In this document: positions 6,525 to 13,446 of the stretch, in pieces | Position numbering within the stretch: the first letter of the stretch is position 1 | How the letters are laid out: every line of letters begins with the position of its first letter | Assembly: GCF_009828855.1 (NCBI RefSeq) | Contig: NZ_WUAG01000001.1 | Location: forward strand, 992,001 to 1,056,000 | From: Psychromonas sp. L1A2 | GTDB taxonomy: Bacteria; Pseudomonadota; Gammaproteobacteria; Enterobacterales; Psychromonadaceae | Length of the DNA stretch: 64,000 bases | Reading direction: 5' to 3' | Program-made: the position numbers and the translations under genes | The notes under the pieces: generated by a model | Told to the model about the DNA's origin: nothing | What the model saw: the letters and a program-made list of their open reading frames with translations, nothing else | Databases searched by the model: none

Positions 6525-7262
6525 CTAATAAGGCCCATTTACAATGGTGTATTGATGGCATTTTTTTAATAATGTTAAAAAGTGGTTTAAATTTCGATCC
6601 AGACTGCTCTCGGGTAAATAGAGGTGATAACCATATGCCTTGGCGAGTTGTTCACTACGATGTAACCATGCTGCGATTGGGCCTTTGTATATAATGTCAT
6701 TTAACGTATAGGGTTCAAAATTAATTACACTATGATCACCATCAAAATCAACCTCTTTGTTAGCGATCGCTAAAATGAGCAATTCTTGTTGTTCGTGAAT
6801 TAACTTGTTCGCTAATCTTGGTGATATGTTGCTAGCTATATGCTCTAAATTATTGAGCTTGATGCCGACATAAGGCAATTGTATATGCTCTCCTTGGACA
6901 TACGCTTTAAGTTCACCAAAACGTATAATATCTTGCCATGGTAGTGTCCATTGGCCATTGCGATGACAATATATAATCATTTTTGGAGTGATAAAAAAGC
7001 TGGTTCCCGGCTCTAGACATTTCAGTATCCCTATTAAGATAACCACTAGTGTCGCTGAGATAAGGAAAATTAATTGAATTTTAAAAGTTTGCCAAAGGAA
7101 TAAGCTTATAAGCCAAAAAATAAATAATGCTATGCATCCAAGCCATATAAATGTGTGTGTATGACGTTTTGAATTGGGGTGAATGGTAATCACTCTATCG
7201 GTTGTATTATCCAATTTAACCTTCCTTATGAACCTTCCTTGAAAACGTTGTCGGTTGAACAA
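6525..7262 (-). CDS. DUF2982-family membrane protein
   Basis: A 245-residue protein found in marine gammaproteobacteria, function unknown. Two membrane helices lie near residues 40-60 (FIWLGCIALFIFWLISLFLW) and 65-85 (IQLIFLISATLVVILIGIL). A cytosolic PH-like segment follows ('GTSFFITPKMIIYCHRNGQWTLPWQDIIRFGEL'), and then a helical C-terminal part with 'LHRSEQLAKAYGYHLYLPESSLDR'. The arrangement of two helices followed by an 'I.....W.LPW.DI..'-like strand pattern is what I know of DUF2982. The gene is monocistronic with its own terminator. A miniature inverted-repeat element lies 12 bases upstream of its start. Confidence 0.7.
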   Translation of the reverse strand: MFNRQRFQGRFIRKVKLDNTTDRVITIHPNSKRHTHTFIWLGCIALFIFWLISLFLWQTFKIQLIFLISATLVVILIGILKCLEPGTSFFITPKMIIYCHRNGQWTLPWQDIIRFGELKAYVQGEHIQLPYVGIKLNNLEHIASNISPRLANKLIHEQQELLILAIANKEVDFDGDHSVINFEPYTLNDIIYKGPIAAWLHRSEQLAKAYGYHLYLPESSLDRNLNHFLTLLKKCHQYTIVNGPY

Positions 7263-7274
7263 ATACTTTGCATT

Positions 7275-7436
7275 ATACCAATGGAATTAAATAAGTGATC
7301 AGAGATTGCGCAGGAAAAATTAACACTAATCAGGCGTGAGTTGTAGGAGATAGTTGTTCTCACTTCAAAATTCACAACGCAGTTAGGGGGGATTTTAACC
7401 AGCAAGAATGATCACCTTATTAATTCTTTTGGTATT
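7275..7436 (-). repeat. Miniature inverted-repeat element (162 bp)
   Basis: It runs from ATACCAATGG to TTTTGGTAT with imperfect terminal inverted repeats including the GTGATCA motif. The sequence is the reverse complement of 36128-36288 and nearly the same length. It has no coding capacity. It sits directly upstream of the DUF2982 start and probably contains part of that gene's promoter. Confidence 0.85.
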
Positions 7437-8365
7437 AGCCACGATAAATATATTTTGAGAGGAAATACGAACTTTTACAAATTAAATAATAAATATAAAA
7501 AGCCATCATAAACTATCATAAACAAAGCGGATAGTTGAGTCATACCTTTTGAACTGTTAAGTGTTGCTTATCAGGAATAAATTTAGGCTATTCTGGAATA
7601 AACTTAGGCTATGTTGTGTGCTAATGCTTTGCTGCTCATCCTTTTTCCTCTCGTTTTTATCACCTGAATTTATGCTAATCGCTGTTACTAGGTTGCTTAA
7701 CGTCATCACGGGGAACCATCAGGGTCTACCATTGTATTTTGTAGGTGACAGCCCTTGTTATTTTATAATCAAATAAGTTGTGGATATAAAAATATCAACT
7801 TATAAATATTACTTGGTTAATGGGCTAAGTCGATACTCAATGCGGCTACCATATAGGGTAGTGGAGAACCAAACATTGATCTTATAAATATCATTTAGTT
7901 AACGTTAAAGTCGATGCTAAATATGGTTGTTTTACTCCACCCGTTGAGTTAATGATTACCTTTAGTAAGCTAAGGCAAGGGTGCCGTTGCTATAAAGTTC
8001 GCCACATGGACGTGGCGTATGAGCAATGCGTTAAGAAGGTAGTTATTTATTCAGTCAGATTACAAAACGAATTAGACGATTTACTTTCGGTTCTTTTTTC
8101 TTTGTTTGTGCAAATATACGTGGTGGCTTGTCTTATATTTTGTCTTTTTAATTATTTTTTATCTAGATATTTATACGGCTTTAATATCTTTAATAGGAGC
8201 TTTTTTGGTGCAACTTTTATCTAAAACGCACTAAAGGAGTTTTTAATATTTGTTATCATTAAGTATTCAACCCTATTTTACTGATTTCTTAATGTGGCAT
8301 GTTTAATGCTAAATATTAGATACTTAACACATTTTGTGTAAGTCTTAATATATAGAGGTAACATT
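7437..8365. other. Relic-rich gene-free stretch before ansB
   Basis: It contains a block (about 7650-7710, 'TTTTTATCACCTGAATTTATG' region) that is duplicated in diverged form at about 9890-10010, one partial and one good copy of the dispersed repeat (7772-7850; 7870-7950) and AT-rich DNA before ansB. Two weak open frames (7561-7776, 7952-8224) run through these repeats and have no recognisable protein features or good ribosome-binding sites. The last 140 bases presumably hold the ansB promoter. Confidence 0.5.
7870..7950 (+). repeat. Dispersed 81-bp repeat, copy 2
   Basis: Near-identical to 3640-3720. A diverged partial copy lies immediately upstream (7772-7850), so two units are in tandem here. 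Confidence 0.75.
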
Positions 8366-9403
8366 ATGCGTAAATTAATCATTGCTGTTGCAATATCATC
8401 AGTTTTATCTTTCTCTGCTCTCGCAAATACTTTACCTAAAGTTACTATTTTTGGTACAGGTGGAACAATTGCAGGTGAAGCTAAAACTACAACAGATGTT
8501 ACTGGATATAAATCAGGTGAGATTGCTATTTCAACTTTAATTGAGGCCGTTCCTTCTATTGTAGATGTTGCAAATGTTGATGGTATTCAGATAGTAAACA
8601 CAGCTAGTGCTAATATAACATCAGAAATATTGTTACAAATGGCTAAAAAAGCGAATGAATTACTGAAAAAAGATATATCTGGCATTATTATTACTCATGG
8701 TACGGATACCACAGAAGAAACTGCCTTTTTTATGGATTTAGTTAACCAGACTGATAAACCAATAATTGTTGTAGGGGCTATGAGACCTGCTACTGCAATT
8801 AGTGCAGATGGCCCAATGAATTTATTAAATGCGGTTAAACTTGCTGCTAATGAGGATTCTGTAGGTAGAGGGGCTATGATTTTATTAAATGACTATATTG
8901 GATCCGCATATTATACAACCAAAACTAACGCGATCTCTTTGGATACATTTAAAGCAAGGGATCAAGGGTATTTAGGTACATTTGCAGATGGGGTTGCTCG
9001 TTTCTATTTTGATGCATCAAAAGCAACAGGTAAGCCCAATTTTGATGTCTCAAAGGTTGATGAGTTGCCACGCGTTGACATTATATATGGTTATCAAGAT
9101 ATGAAAGTTGATCAAATAAATGCACTTATTGATGCAGGAGCTGAAGGCATAGTTATTGCCGGTAGCGGTAATGGATCAATACCTACGGCAGTGAAAGATA
9201 AAGTTATAGAGTTAAATAAAAATGGTTTTCCAGTCGTGTTATCTACAAGAACTGGTGGTGGATTTGTAACACATAAAGATTACGCGATCGGATCTGGTAC
9301 TTTAAATCCTCAAAAATCTCGTATTATGTTGATGTTAGCTTTAACAAAAACTAAGCAATTAAGCGACATTGAAAAATTCTATGGAACTAGTAAATTAAAT
9401 TAA
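8366..9403 (+). CDS. ansB: Periplasmic type II L-asparaginase
   Basis: A 345-residue enzyme that hydrolyses L-asparagine to aspartate and ammonia in the periplasm. Residues 1-20 are a Sec signal peptide ending in Ala-Leu-Ala before NTLPK. The first catalytic signature is 'GTGGTIAG' (nucleophile Thr34). The second, 'ITHGTDTTEETAFF', carries the Thr/Asp/Lys-relay Thr and Asp near residues 112-113. 'STRTGGGFV' near the C-terminus is also typical. Length matches E. coli AnsB (348). It has a Shine-Dalgarno GAGGTAAC before the ATG and stands alone. E. coli ansB is controlled by CRP and FNR, but I could not confirm such sites here. Confidence 0.95.
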   Translation: MRKLIIAVAISSVLSFSALANTLPKVTIFGTGGTIAGEAKTTTDVTGYKSGEIAISTLIEAVPSIVDVANVDGIQIVNTASANITSEILLQMAKKANELLKKDISGIIITHGTDTTEETAFFMDLVNQTDKPIIVVGAMRPATAISADGPMNLLNAVKLAANEDSVGRGAMILLNDYIGSAYYTTKTNAISLDTFKARDQGYLGTFADGVARFYFDASKATGKPNFDVSKVDELPRVDIIYGYQDMKVDQINALIDAGAEGIVIAGSGNGSIPTAVKDKVIELNKNGFPVVLSTRTGGGFVTHKDYAIGSGTLNPQKSRIMLMLALTKTKQLSDIEKFYGTSKLN

Positions 9404-10068
9404 AGGGTCTAAATTTACTAACTGAAAAAACAATAAATAATTGATAATTAATGAATAAAGCAATCGTTTGTTAGTTCTGGCGATTGTTTCTTACATACGT
9501 CGAAACTAACGAATATAAAAGACATTTTAATCAAATACCGCTATCAAGCTGATAGATTTATCATCCTTAACAGGGGATATAATTAACCAGTATCTTCATC
9601 TGTTTTTTCTAAGACCAAATAAGAATAAAGCTTAGTATTGTTCAATGTTCTTTACGTTAAATTCAAAGTAAAGTATTGGATACCGAAACATTGATCTTAA
9701 AAATCTAAATTAGTTAGTTTTTTTTAAAATGATTTGTGAGGTATTTAAAGCTTAAAACACTGACGATAAATATCAAAATACATCAGTCATTACAGACTAA
9801 TTACAAACTAAAGTTGAATGGTAAGATCTCCTTAATAATATCACTTAACTGATGGATTGCAAAAGCATAACACCTTCCCCTAACCTCGTTTTTATCACCT
9901 GAATTTATGCATTAAATCCCCACTAAATTATTTTTAATTTTATGATAAATATCGCTATCTATTGTTAATGCTTAGGCAGATAATCTCGCTGTTACCAGGT
10001 TGCTTAATGTCACCTTGGAACGTTCGTCACCGGGTTATTAGTTGTTTATCTTAATAAAGGAAAGCATC
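9404..10068. other. Gene-free stretch with repeat fragments
   Basis: It holds a weak terminator-like hairpin (9457-9492), a partial copy of the dispersed repeat (9668-9715) and a diverged copy (about 9890-10010) of the block at 7650-7710, here interrupted by about 70 extra bases. No gene is supported. Confidence 0.45.
9457..9492 (+). terminator. Possible terminator of ansB
   Basis: AAAGCAATCG ... CGATTGTTTCTT forms a 6- to 9-bp stem with a long loop and a short T run, 55 bases after the stop. Weak. Confidence 0.4.
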
Positions 10069-10185
10069 GTGAGTAAAGGCCAAGACAGCAAAAAAGACGG
10101 TAAGAAAAAACCGCTTTTGACAGCAAAAGAAAAAAGAACAGTAAAAATAGCAAAAAAATCAAAAGTTGGATTTTTAGCTAAATAA
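10069..10185 (+). CDS. Small lysine-rich protein, 38 residues
   Basis: GTG start after a good Shine-Dalgarno (AAAGGAAAG), 38 codons, then an excellent intrinsic terminator 10 bases after the stop. The protein is very basic (VSKGQDSKKDGKKKPLLTAK...; about 15 Lys/Arg) with no hydrophobic segment. The SKGQ-SKK-KKKP-LTxKEK layout resembles small Lys-rich conserved hypotheticals seen in proteobacteria, but I cannot name a function; nucleic-acid or ribosome binding would be a guess. The combination of RBS, short frame and terminator is what makes it credible. Confidence 0.65.
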   Translation: MSKGQDSKKDGKKKPLLTAKEKRTVKIAKKSKVGFLAK

Positions 10186-10195
10186 ATATTAAATG

Positions 10196-10224
10196 AAAGG
10201 TCATCAATTTTCCGATGACCTTTT
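10196..10224 (+). terminator. Terminator of the Lys-rich small gene
   Basis: AAAGGTCATC / GATGACCTTT stem with an 8-base loop and trailing T's. Confidence 0.85.
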
Positions 10225-10303
10225 AAAGTGTCGAGCGTTAATCAACATGATTAACAAATATGAGAGAGCGTGGCATCACATAAAGTTTATTGATCAATGC
10301 GCT

Positions 10304-10372
10304 GTAATACTTTTCAATACTTTTCAATACTTCTCAATATTCTTCAGTACTCTTTAGTACTTATCAATAGGC
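10304..10372 (+). repeat. Degenerate short tandem repeat (ACTTTTCAAT-type)
   Basis: About six degenerate copies of a roughly 11-base unit (TACTTTTCAA, TACTTCTCAA, TATTCTTCAG, TACTCTTTAG ...). No gene overlaps. Confidence 0.6.
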
Positions 10373-10403
10373 ACATCACCGAATAAAGGTAATCTACATT
10401 TCG

Positions 10404-10592
10404 TTGGTAAGGTCTCTAATAAACGGTTTTATAATACAAGCTTCTTAACAACAACTTCTAACAACAACTTTCTAATAATAACTTAGCCTGTCCATTAATA
10501 CTTTATTGCATTTAAGCAGAGTGCTTTTTAGATAATGACTGTGCCTGCGCATTTTTATCTTGGCTGTAACTGAAAGTGTAGATTGGATAGAT
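10404..10592 (-). pseudogene. Decayed copy of the 3' end of the TPR lipoprotein gene
   Basis: On the minus strand this segment aligns with about 12910-13080, the end of the lipoprotein gene and its downstream flank. Matching blocks include GGTAAGG-CTCTAATAAA, ATAATACAAG, ACTTTATTGCATTTAAGC, GTGCTTTTTAG and TGTGCCTGCGCATTTTTA. Insertions (repeated AACAACAAC-type bases) and substitutions destroy the frame. It is therefore a fragment left by an old duplication, not a gene. Confidence 0.65.
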
Positions 10593-10657
10593 GTTTAAAT
10601 TAATGGTAATTGAGCATGGGCTAGAAAGGCGGGAGTGTCCTAGAAGATTGATTTACT

Positions 10658-10703
10658 CAGTACTCAACTTGTTAAAAAGTCAGTACTCAACTTGTTAAAA
10701 AGT
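10658..10703 (+). repeat. Perfect 23-bp direct repeat, two copies
   Basis: CAGTACTCAACTTG... is repeated twice back to back, the second copy running into the terminator stem of the aldehyde dehydrogenase gene. Confidence 0.9.
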
Positions 10704-10723
10704 GCTCAACGCGTGTTGAGCAC
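10697..10723 (-). terminator. Terminator of the aldehyde dehydrogenase gene
   Basis: On the minus strand the perfect 9-bp stem GTGCTCAAC / GTTGAGCAC with loop ACGC is followed by TTTTT. Confidence 0.8.
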
Positions 10724-10761
10724 GAATTTACAATTTAGCGATTACTATTACAATTTAACGA

Positions 10762-12144
10762 TTACTTCGCCTGAGCAACCATCACTGATTTTATATTCAT
10801 GAATTCTTTTAAACCAAAACCGCCATGTTCACGTCCATAACCACTACTTTTAACTCCTCCAAACGGTAAGTTTGGTTGAGATAAAGCAAAACCATTAATA
10901 TTAACCATCCCAGTATCAAAGTGTTTCATCGCCAGTTCTGTTGCGCTAGCTTCATCCTTAGAGAAAATGCCGCCACCTAAACCATAGCGTGAATCGTTTG
11001 CAATACGCATGGCATCATCATTATCTTTTGCTTTGATAAGTGCTGCGACTGGGCCAAACAACTCATCATCGTAAGCAGGCATATTGGGCGTCACATTTTC
11101 TAAAATAGAGGCTGGGTAAAAGTAACCTTTTCTATCAGGCATTTCACAGCCACAAACAACAGTTGCACCTGCTGCAATGGATTCAGTGACCTGTTCGTGT
11201 AGTTTTTCTTGTAGGTCTTTTCTTGCCATCGGGCCTAGGTCAGTGTCTTTTGCGTTCGGATCACCCATTTTCAGCTGCATCATCGCTTTTTTAAATCCAT
11301 CTTTAAATTGATCATAATTTTTTTCGGTGATGATAAAGCGTTTTGCAGCAACACAGGTTTGACCATTATTAACAACACGACCTTTGATACATGTTTCAAT
11401 CGCTATTGGGATGTCTGCGTCATCTAAAACAATATAAGCATCATTACTGCCCAGTTCCAATACTGTCTTTTTACTGCGTTTAGCCGCATTTTCTGCTACT
11501 TTTTTACCTATTGCATCACTGCCTGTAAAAGTAACGCCTTTAATACCTTCATGACTAATTAGTTTGCTGGCAGTTTTGCCATCAATTAATAATGATTGGT
11601 AAGCATATTTTGGAAAGCCTGCCTGTTCGAATAATGATTGTATTTTCTTTGCCATACCGAACACATTTGAAGCGTGCTTCATTACCGTCGTATTACCAGC
11701 CACTAAATTACTGACGCTGTATCTTATTACTTGATACAGTGGAAAGTTCCAAGGTTGAATACCTAATATTACACCTATTGGCTGATACGTTATTATTGCT
11801 TTGCCACCGTCATAATCACGGTTTTCATTTGCTAGTTCTTTTTCTGCAATATCTGCGGTGTAGTTACAAATATTAGCGCAAAGGGCTACTTCTTGTTCGC
11901 CTTGGGATTGTACTTTACCCATCTCATCAACCATTAACTGGACTAATTCATCGCTATTTTTTTCAATTACCTTTGCGAGTGCTTTGGCAAGTTTTGCGCG
12001 TTCTGAAATTGGGACAAGTTTCCATTCATCGAAACATTGATTTGAATTGACTACTGCATGTTTAGCTTCTTTATGTGTCATCAATGTATATTCTTTTAGC
12101 TTTTTCTCAGTAAAAGGATTGATTGTTACTATTGAATTACTCAT
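10762..12144 (-). CDS. NAD(P)-dependent succinate-semialdehyde dehydrogenase-type ALDH
   Basis: A 460-residue cytosolic aldehyde dehydrogenase oxidising an aldehyde to the acid with NAD(P). Seen motifs are 'GIQPWNFPLYQ' (about 133-143), 'FTGSDAIGKKV' of the nucleotide fold, 'VLELGSNDAYIVL' with the general-base Glu, and 'NNGQTCVAAKRF' with catalytic Cys near residue 265. 'ELFGPVAALIKA' and 'PFGGVKSSGYGREHG' near the C-terminus are also typical. The short length and the GSND variant (usual GGSDP) fit the YneI/Sad-like succinate-semialdehyde group, although the exact substrate cannot be fixed from sequence. The gene is monocistronic, with its own terminator. Confidence 0.88.
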   Translation of the reverse strand: MSNSIVTINPFTEKKLKEYTLMTHKEAKHAVVNSNQCFDEWKLVPISERAKLAKALAKVIEKNSDELVQLMVDEMGKVQSQGEQEVALCANICNYTADIAEKELANENRDYDGGKAIITYQPIGVILGIQPWNFPLYQVIRYSVSNLVAGNTTVMKHASNVFGMAKKIQSLFEQAGFPKYAYQSLLIDGKTASKLISHEGIKGVTFTGSDAIGKKVAENAAKRSKKTVLELGSNDAYIVLDDADIPIAIETCIKGRVVNNGQTCVAAKRFIITEKNYDQFKDGFKKAMMQLKMGDPNAKDTDLGPMARKDLQEKLHEQVTESIAAGATVVCGCEMPDRKGYFYPASILENVTPNMPAYDDELFGPVAALIKAKDNDDAMRIANDSRYGLGGGIFSKDEASATELAMKHFDTGMVNINGFALSQPNLPFGGVKSSGYGREHGGFGLKEFMNIKSVMVAQAK

Positions 12145-12708
12145 TAAACTGTTACCTCTTTATTGCATTAGTCATTAGATTGGAGCAAAGATAATGCCAT
12201 TTCTTGAATTTTCTTTAAGCTTTTGAATTTTATGTTGTTTTTTGTTTTTAAAGTAAAGGGGGATGATAGACGGTTAGGTAATGATGAAAAATTTTCAATA
12301 TAGAATGTTAAATTTACATATTGAAAAAAGAATAATTGAACATTCAATAATTGTATTGTTACTAGAGGACTCGATATTTTCCCCTTCATTTTTGAGATTA
12401 TTGAGTGTCTTCAAGCAAAGTAAGGCTGGGAAGCATACGGTAGTATTATGTTATGAGTAGGGCGGGCGTTTAGTTTGCGCTTGTTTTATTACATATTAGT
12501 GTAGCGTATGAGTGATGCGTTAGTGTCGTTTTACAAGGCGATTAAGCTTGGCGTACTCTTTTATTCTTTTTGTATGTTGTGGGTGAGAAATTATTATTCA
12601 GATAATAAAAGGGGGCGACGACAGAGCGAAAACTCTGAGAATAAATACCAAGATATTTCAATGACTGAAGACCCGTTAAAAACCAATTTAAATCGACAAT
12701 ACCTCTAT

Positions 12709-12762
12709 ATCCAAAAGTCAAAAAGTATCCAAAAGTCAAAAAGTATCCAAAAATCAAAAAGC
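12709..12762 (+). repeat. 18-bp tandem repeat, three copies
   Basis: The unit ATCCAAAAGTCAAAAAGT occurs three times, the last with one or two changes. Confidence 0.85.
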
Positions 12763-12867
12763 TTGTAAAAAAGAGCAAAACAATGGAAAAGAATTTGGTG
12801 TTCCATTACTTCTTTGATTAATGGGGCGCAAAACCCTCAACAAATTCATTACCTGATTAGGGGAACC

Positions 12868-12907
12868 TATTATTCTATTATTCTATTATTCTATTATTCT
12901 ATTATTC
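12868..12907 (+). repeat. (TATTATTC)5 octamer microsatellite
   Basis: Five perfect copies of an 8-base unit, 30 bases downstream of the lipoprotein gene's stop. Its length may vary between strains, but it is outside coding DNA. Confidence 0.9.
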
Positions 12908-12936
12908 AGGGGGTAAGGCCTCTAATAAAAGGTTAT

Positions 12937-13359
12937 CTAATACAAGTTTTCTAACAATGATTCAGCTTGACCGGTTAATGCTTTATTCGGATTTAAGCTA
13001 AGCGCTTTTTCAGCGAATGATTGTGCTTGCGCATTTTTACCCTCGCGGTAGCTTAACTCTGCTAGGCGTAAATAGATTTCAGGGTTACGTGGAGAGATCC
13101 TAATTGCACGTCCTAGCGTCCCTCTCGCACCTCGTAAATTCCCATTACTTTCTTGCTGCTCAGCAAGGTTTAATAATGAGTTTAATGCTGATTTTCCTTT
13201 AACTGTATTATCAATACCGCCCGTTGGATTACTGGTTGAACCTGGGGTTGTCGGGTCTGTTACTGGTGCGGTAGCAGGTGTTGTAGTAACTGGTTTCGTA
13301 CTACAAGCCCATAAAAAACTAGATAAACAAACAACAGTAACAATTTTATAATACTTCAT
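12937..13359 (-). CDS. TPR lipoprotein, LpoP-like candidate activator of PBP1b
   Basis: A 140-residue outer-membrane-type lipoprotein. The signal peptide ends in a lipobox (Leu-Trp-Ala-Cys, Cys19), followed by a Thr/Pro-rich linker (about 20-50) and two tetratricopeptide units (about 57-135: 'LAEQQESNGNLRGARGTLGRAI', 'RLAELSYREGKNAQAQSFAEKAL'). It lies 73 bases downstream of mrcB on the same strand. In Pseudomonas aeruginosa LpoP, a small TPR lipoprotein, activates the synthase PBP1b encoded beside it. The same architecture and neighbourhood make this gene a good candidate for that role (inference). The expected anchoring is the outer membrane, because the residue after Cys is Ser, not Asp. 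Confidence 0.82.
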   Translation of the reverse strand: MKYYKIVTVVCLSSFLWACSTKPVTTTPATAPVTDPTTPGSTSNPTGGIDNTVKGKSALNSLLNLAEQQESNGNLRGARGTLGRAIRISPRNPEIYLRLAELSYREGKNAQAQSFAEKALSLNPNKALTGQAESLLENLY

Positions 13360-13377
13360 TATTTCGAACTCTTTAGT

Positions 13378-13446
13378 TGGATAAATTACTTAGATAAATT
13401 ACTTAGTTAGATAAGTTACTTAGATAAGTTACTTAGTTGGATAAGT
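13378..13446. repeat. Tandem repeats overlapping the mrcB stop
   Basis: Units of the form ATAAGTTACTTAG(TTGG/TTAG) are repeated about five times between the lipoprotein start and the mrcB C-terminal codons. The unit copies the last mrcB codons (Leu-Ser-Asn-stop), so the repeat seems to have grown from the gene's own 3' end. Confidence 0.75.

Larger units (their letters stand above)
12145..12936. other. Gene-free stretch with tandem repeats
   Basis: Nearly 800 bases without a supported gene. Two tandem repeats are present: three 18-base copies (ATCCAAAAGTCAAAAAGT) at 12709-12762 and five octamers at 12868-12907. Weak frames on both strands (12168-12389, 12508-12768) only read through AT-rich or repeated DNA. 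Confidence 0.5.

Noticed and set aside
7561..7776. 71-codon Cys/Leu-rich frame
   Set aside because: It covers a block duplicated in broken form at 9890-10010, has no RBS and no domain.
7952..8224. 90-codon frame before ansB
   Set aside because: It starts in the dispersed repeat; hydrophobic AT-rich translation without a ribosome-binding site.
12168..12389. 73-codon minus-strand frame upstream of the aldehyde dehydrogenase
   Set aside because: AT-rich leader DNA without RBS; composition alone explains it.
12508..12768. 86-codon frame ending in repeated Gln-Lys-Ser-Lys
   Set aside because: The end is the 18-bp tandem repeat read in frame; no RBS, no homology-like features. The opposite frame 12542-12778 is likewise repeat-driven.
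12868..12907. CRISPR array in the repeat-rich intergenic DNA
   Set aside because: The repeats are contiguous tandem units without spacers, and no cas gene is in the window.
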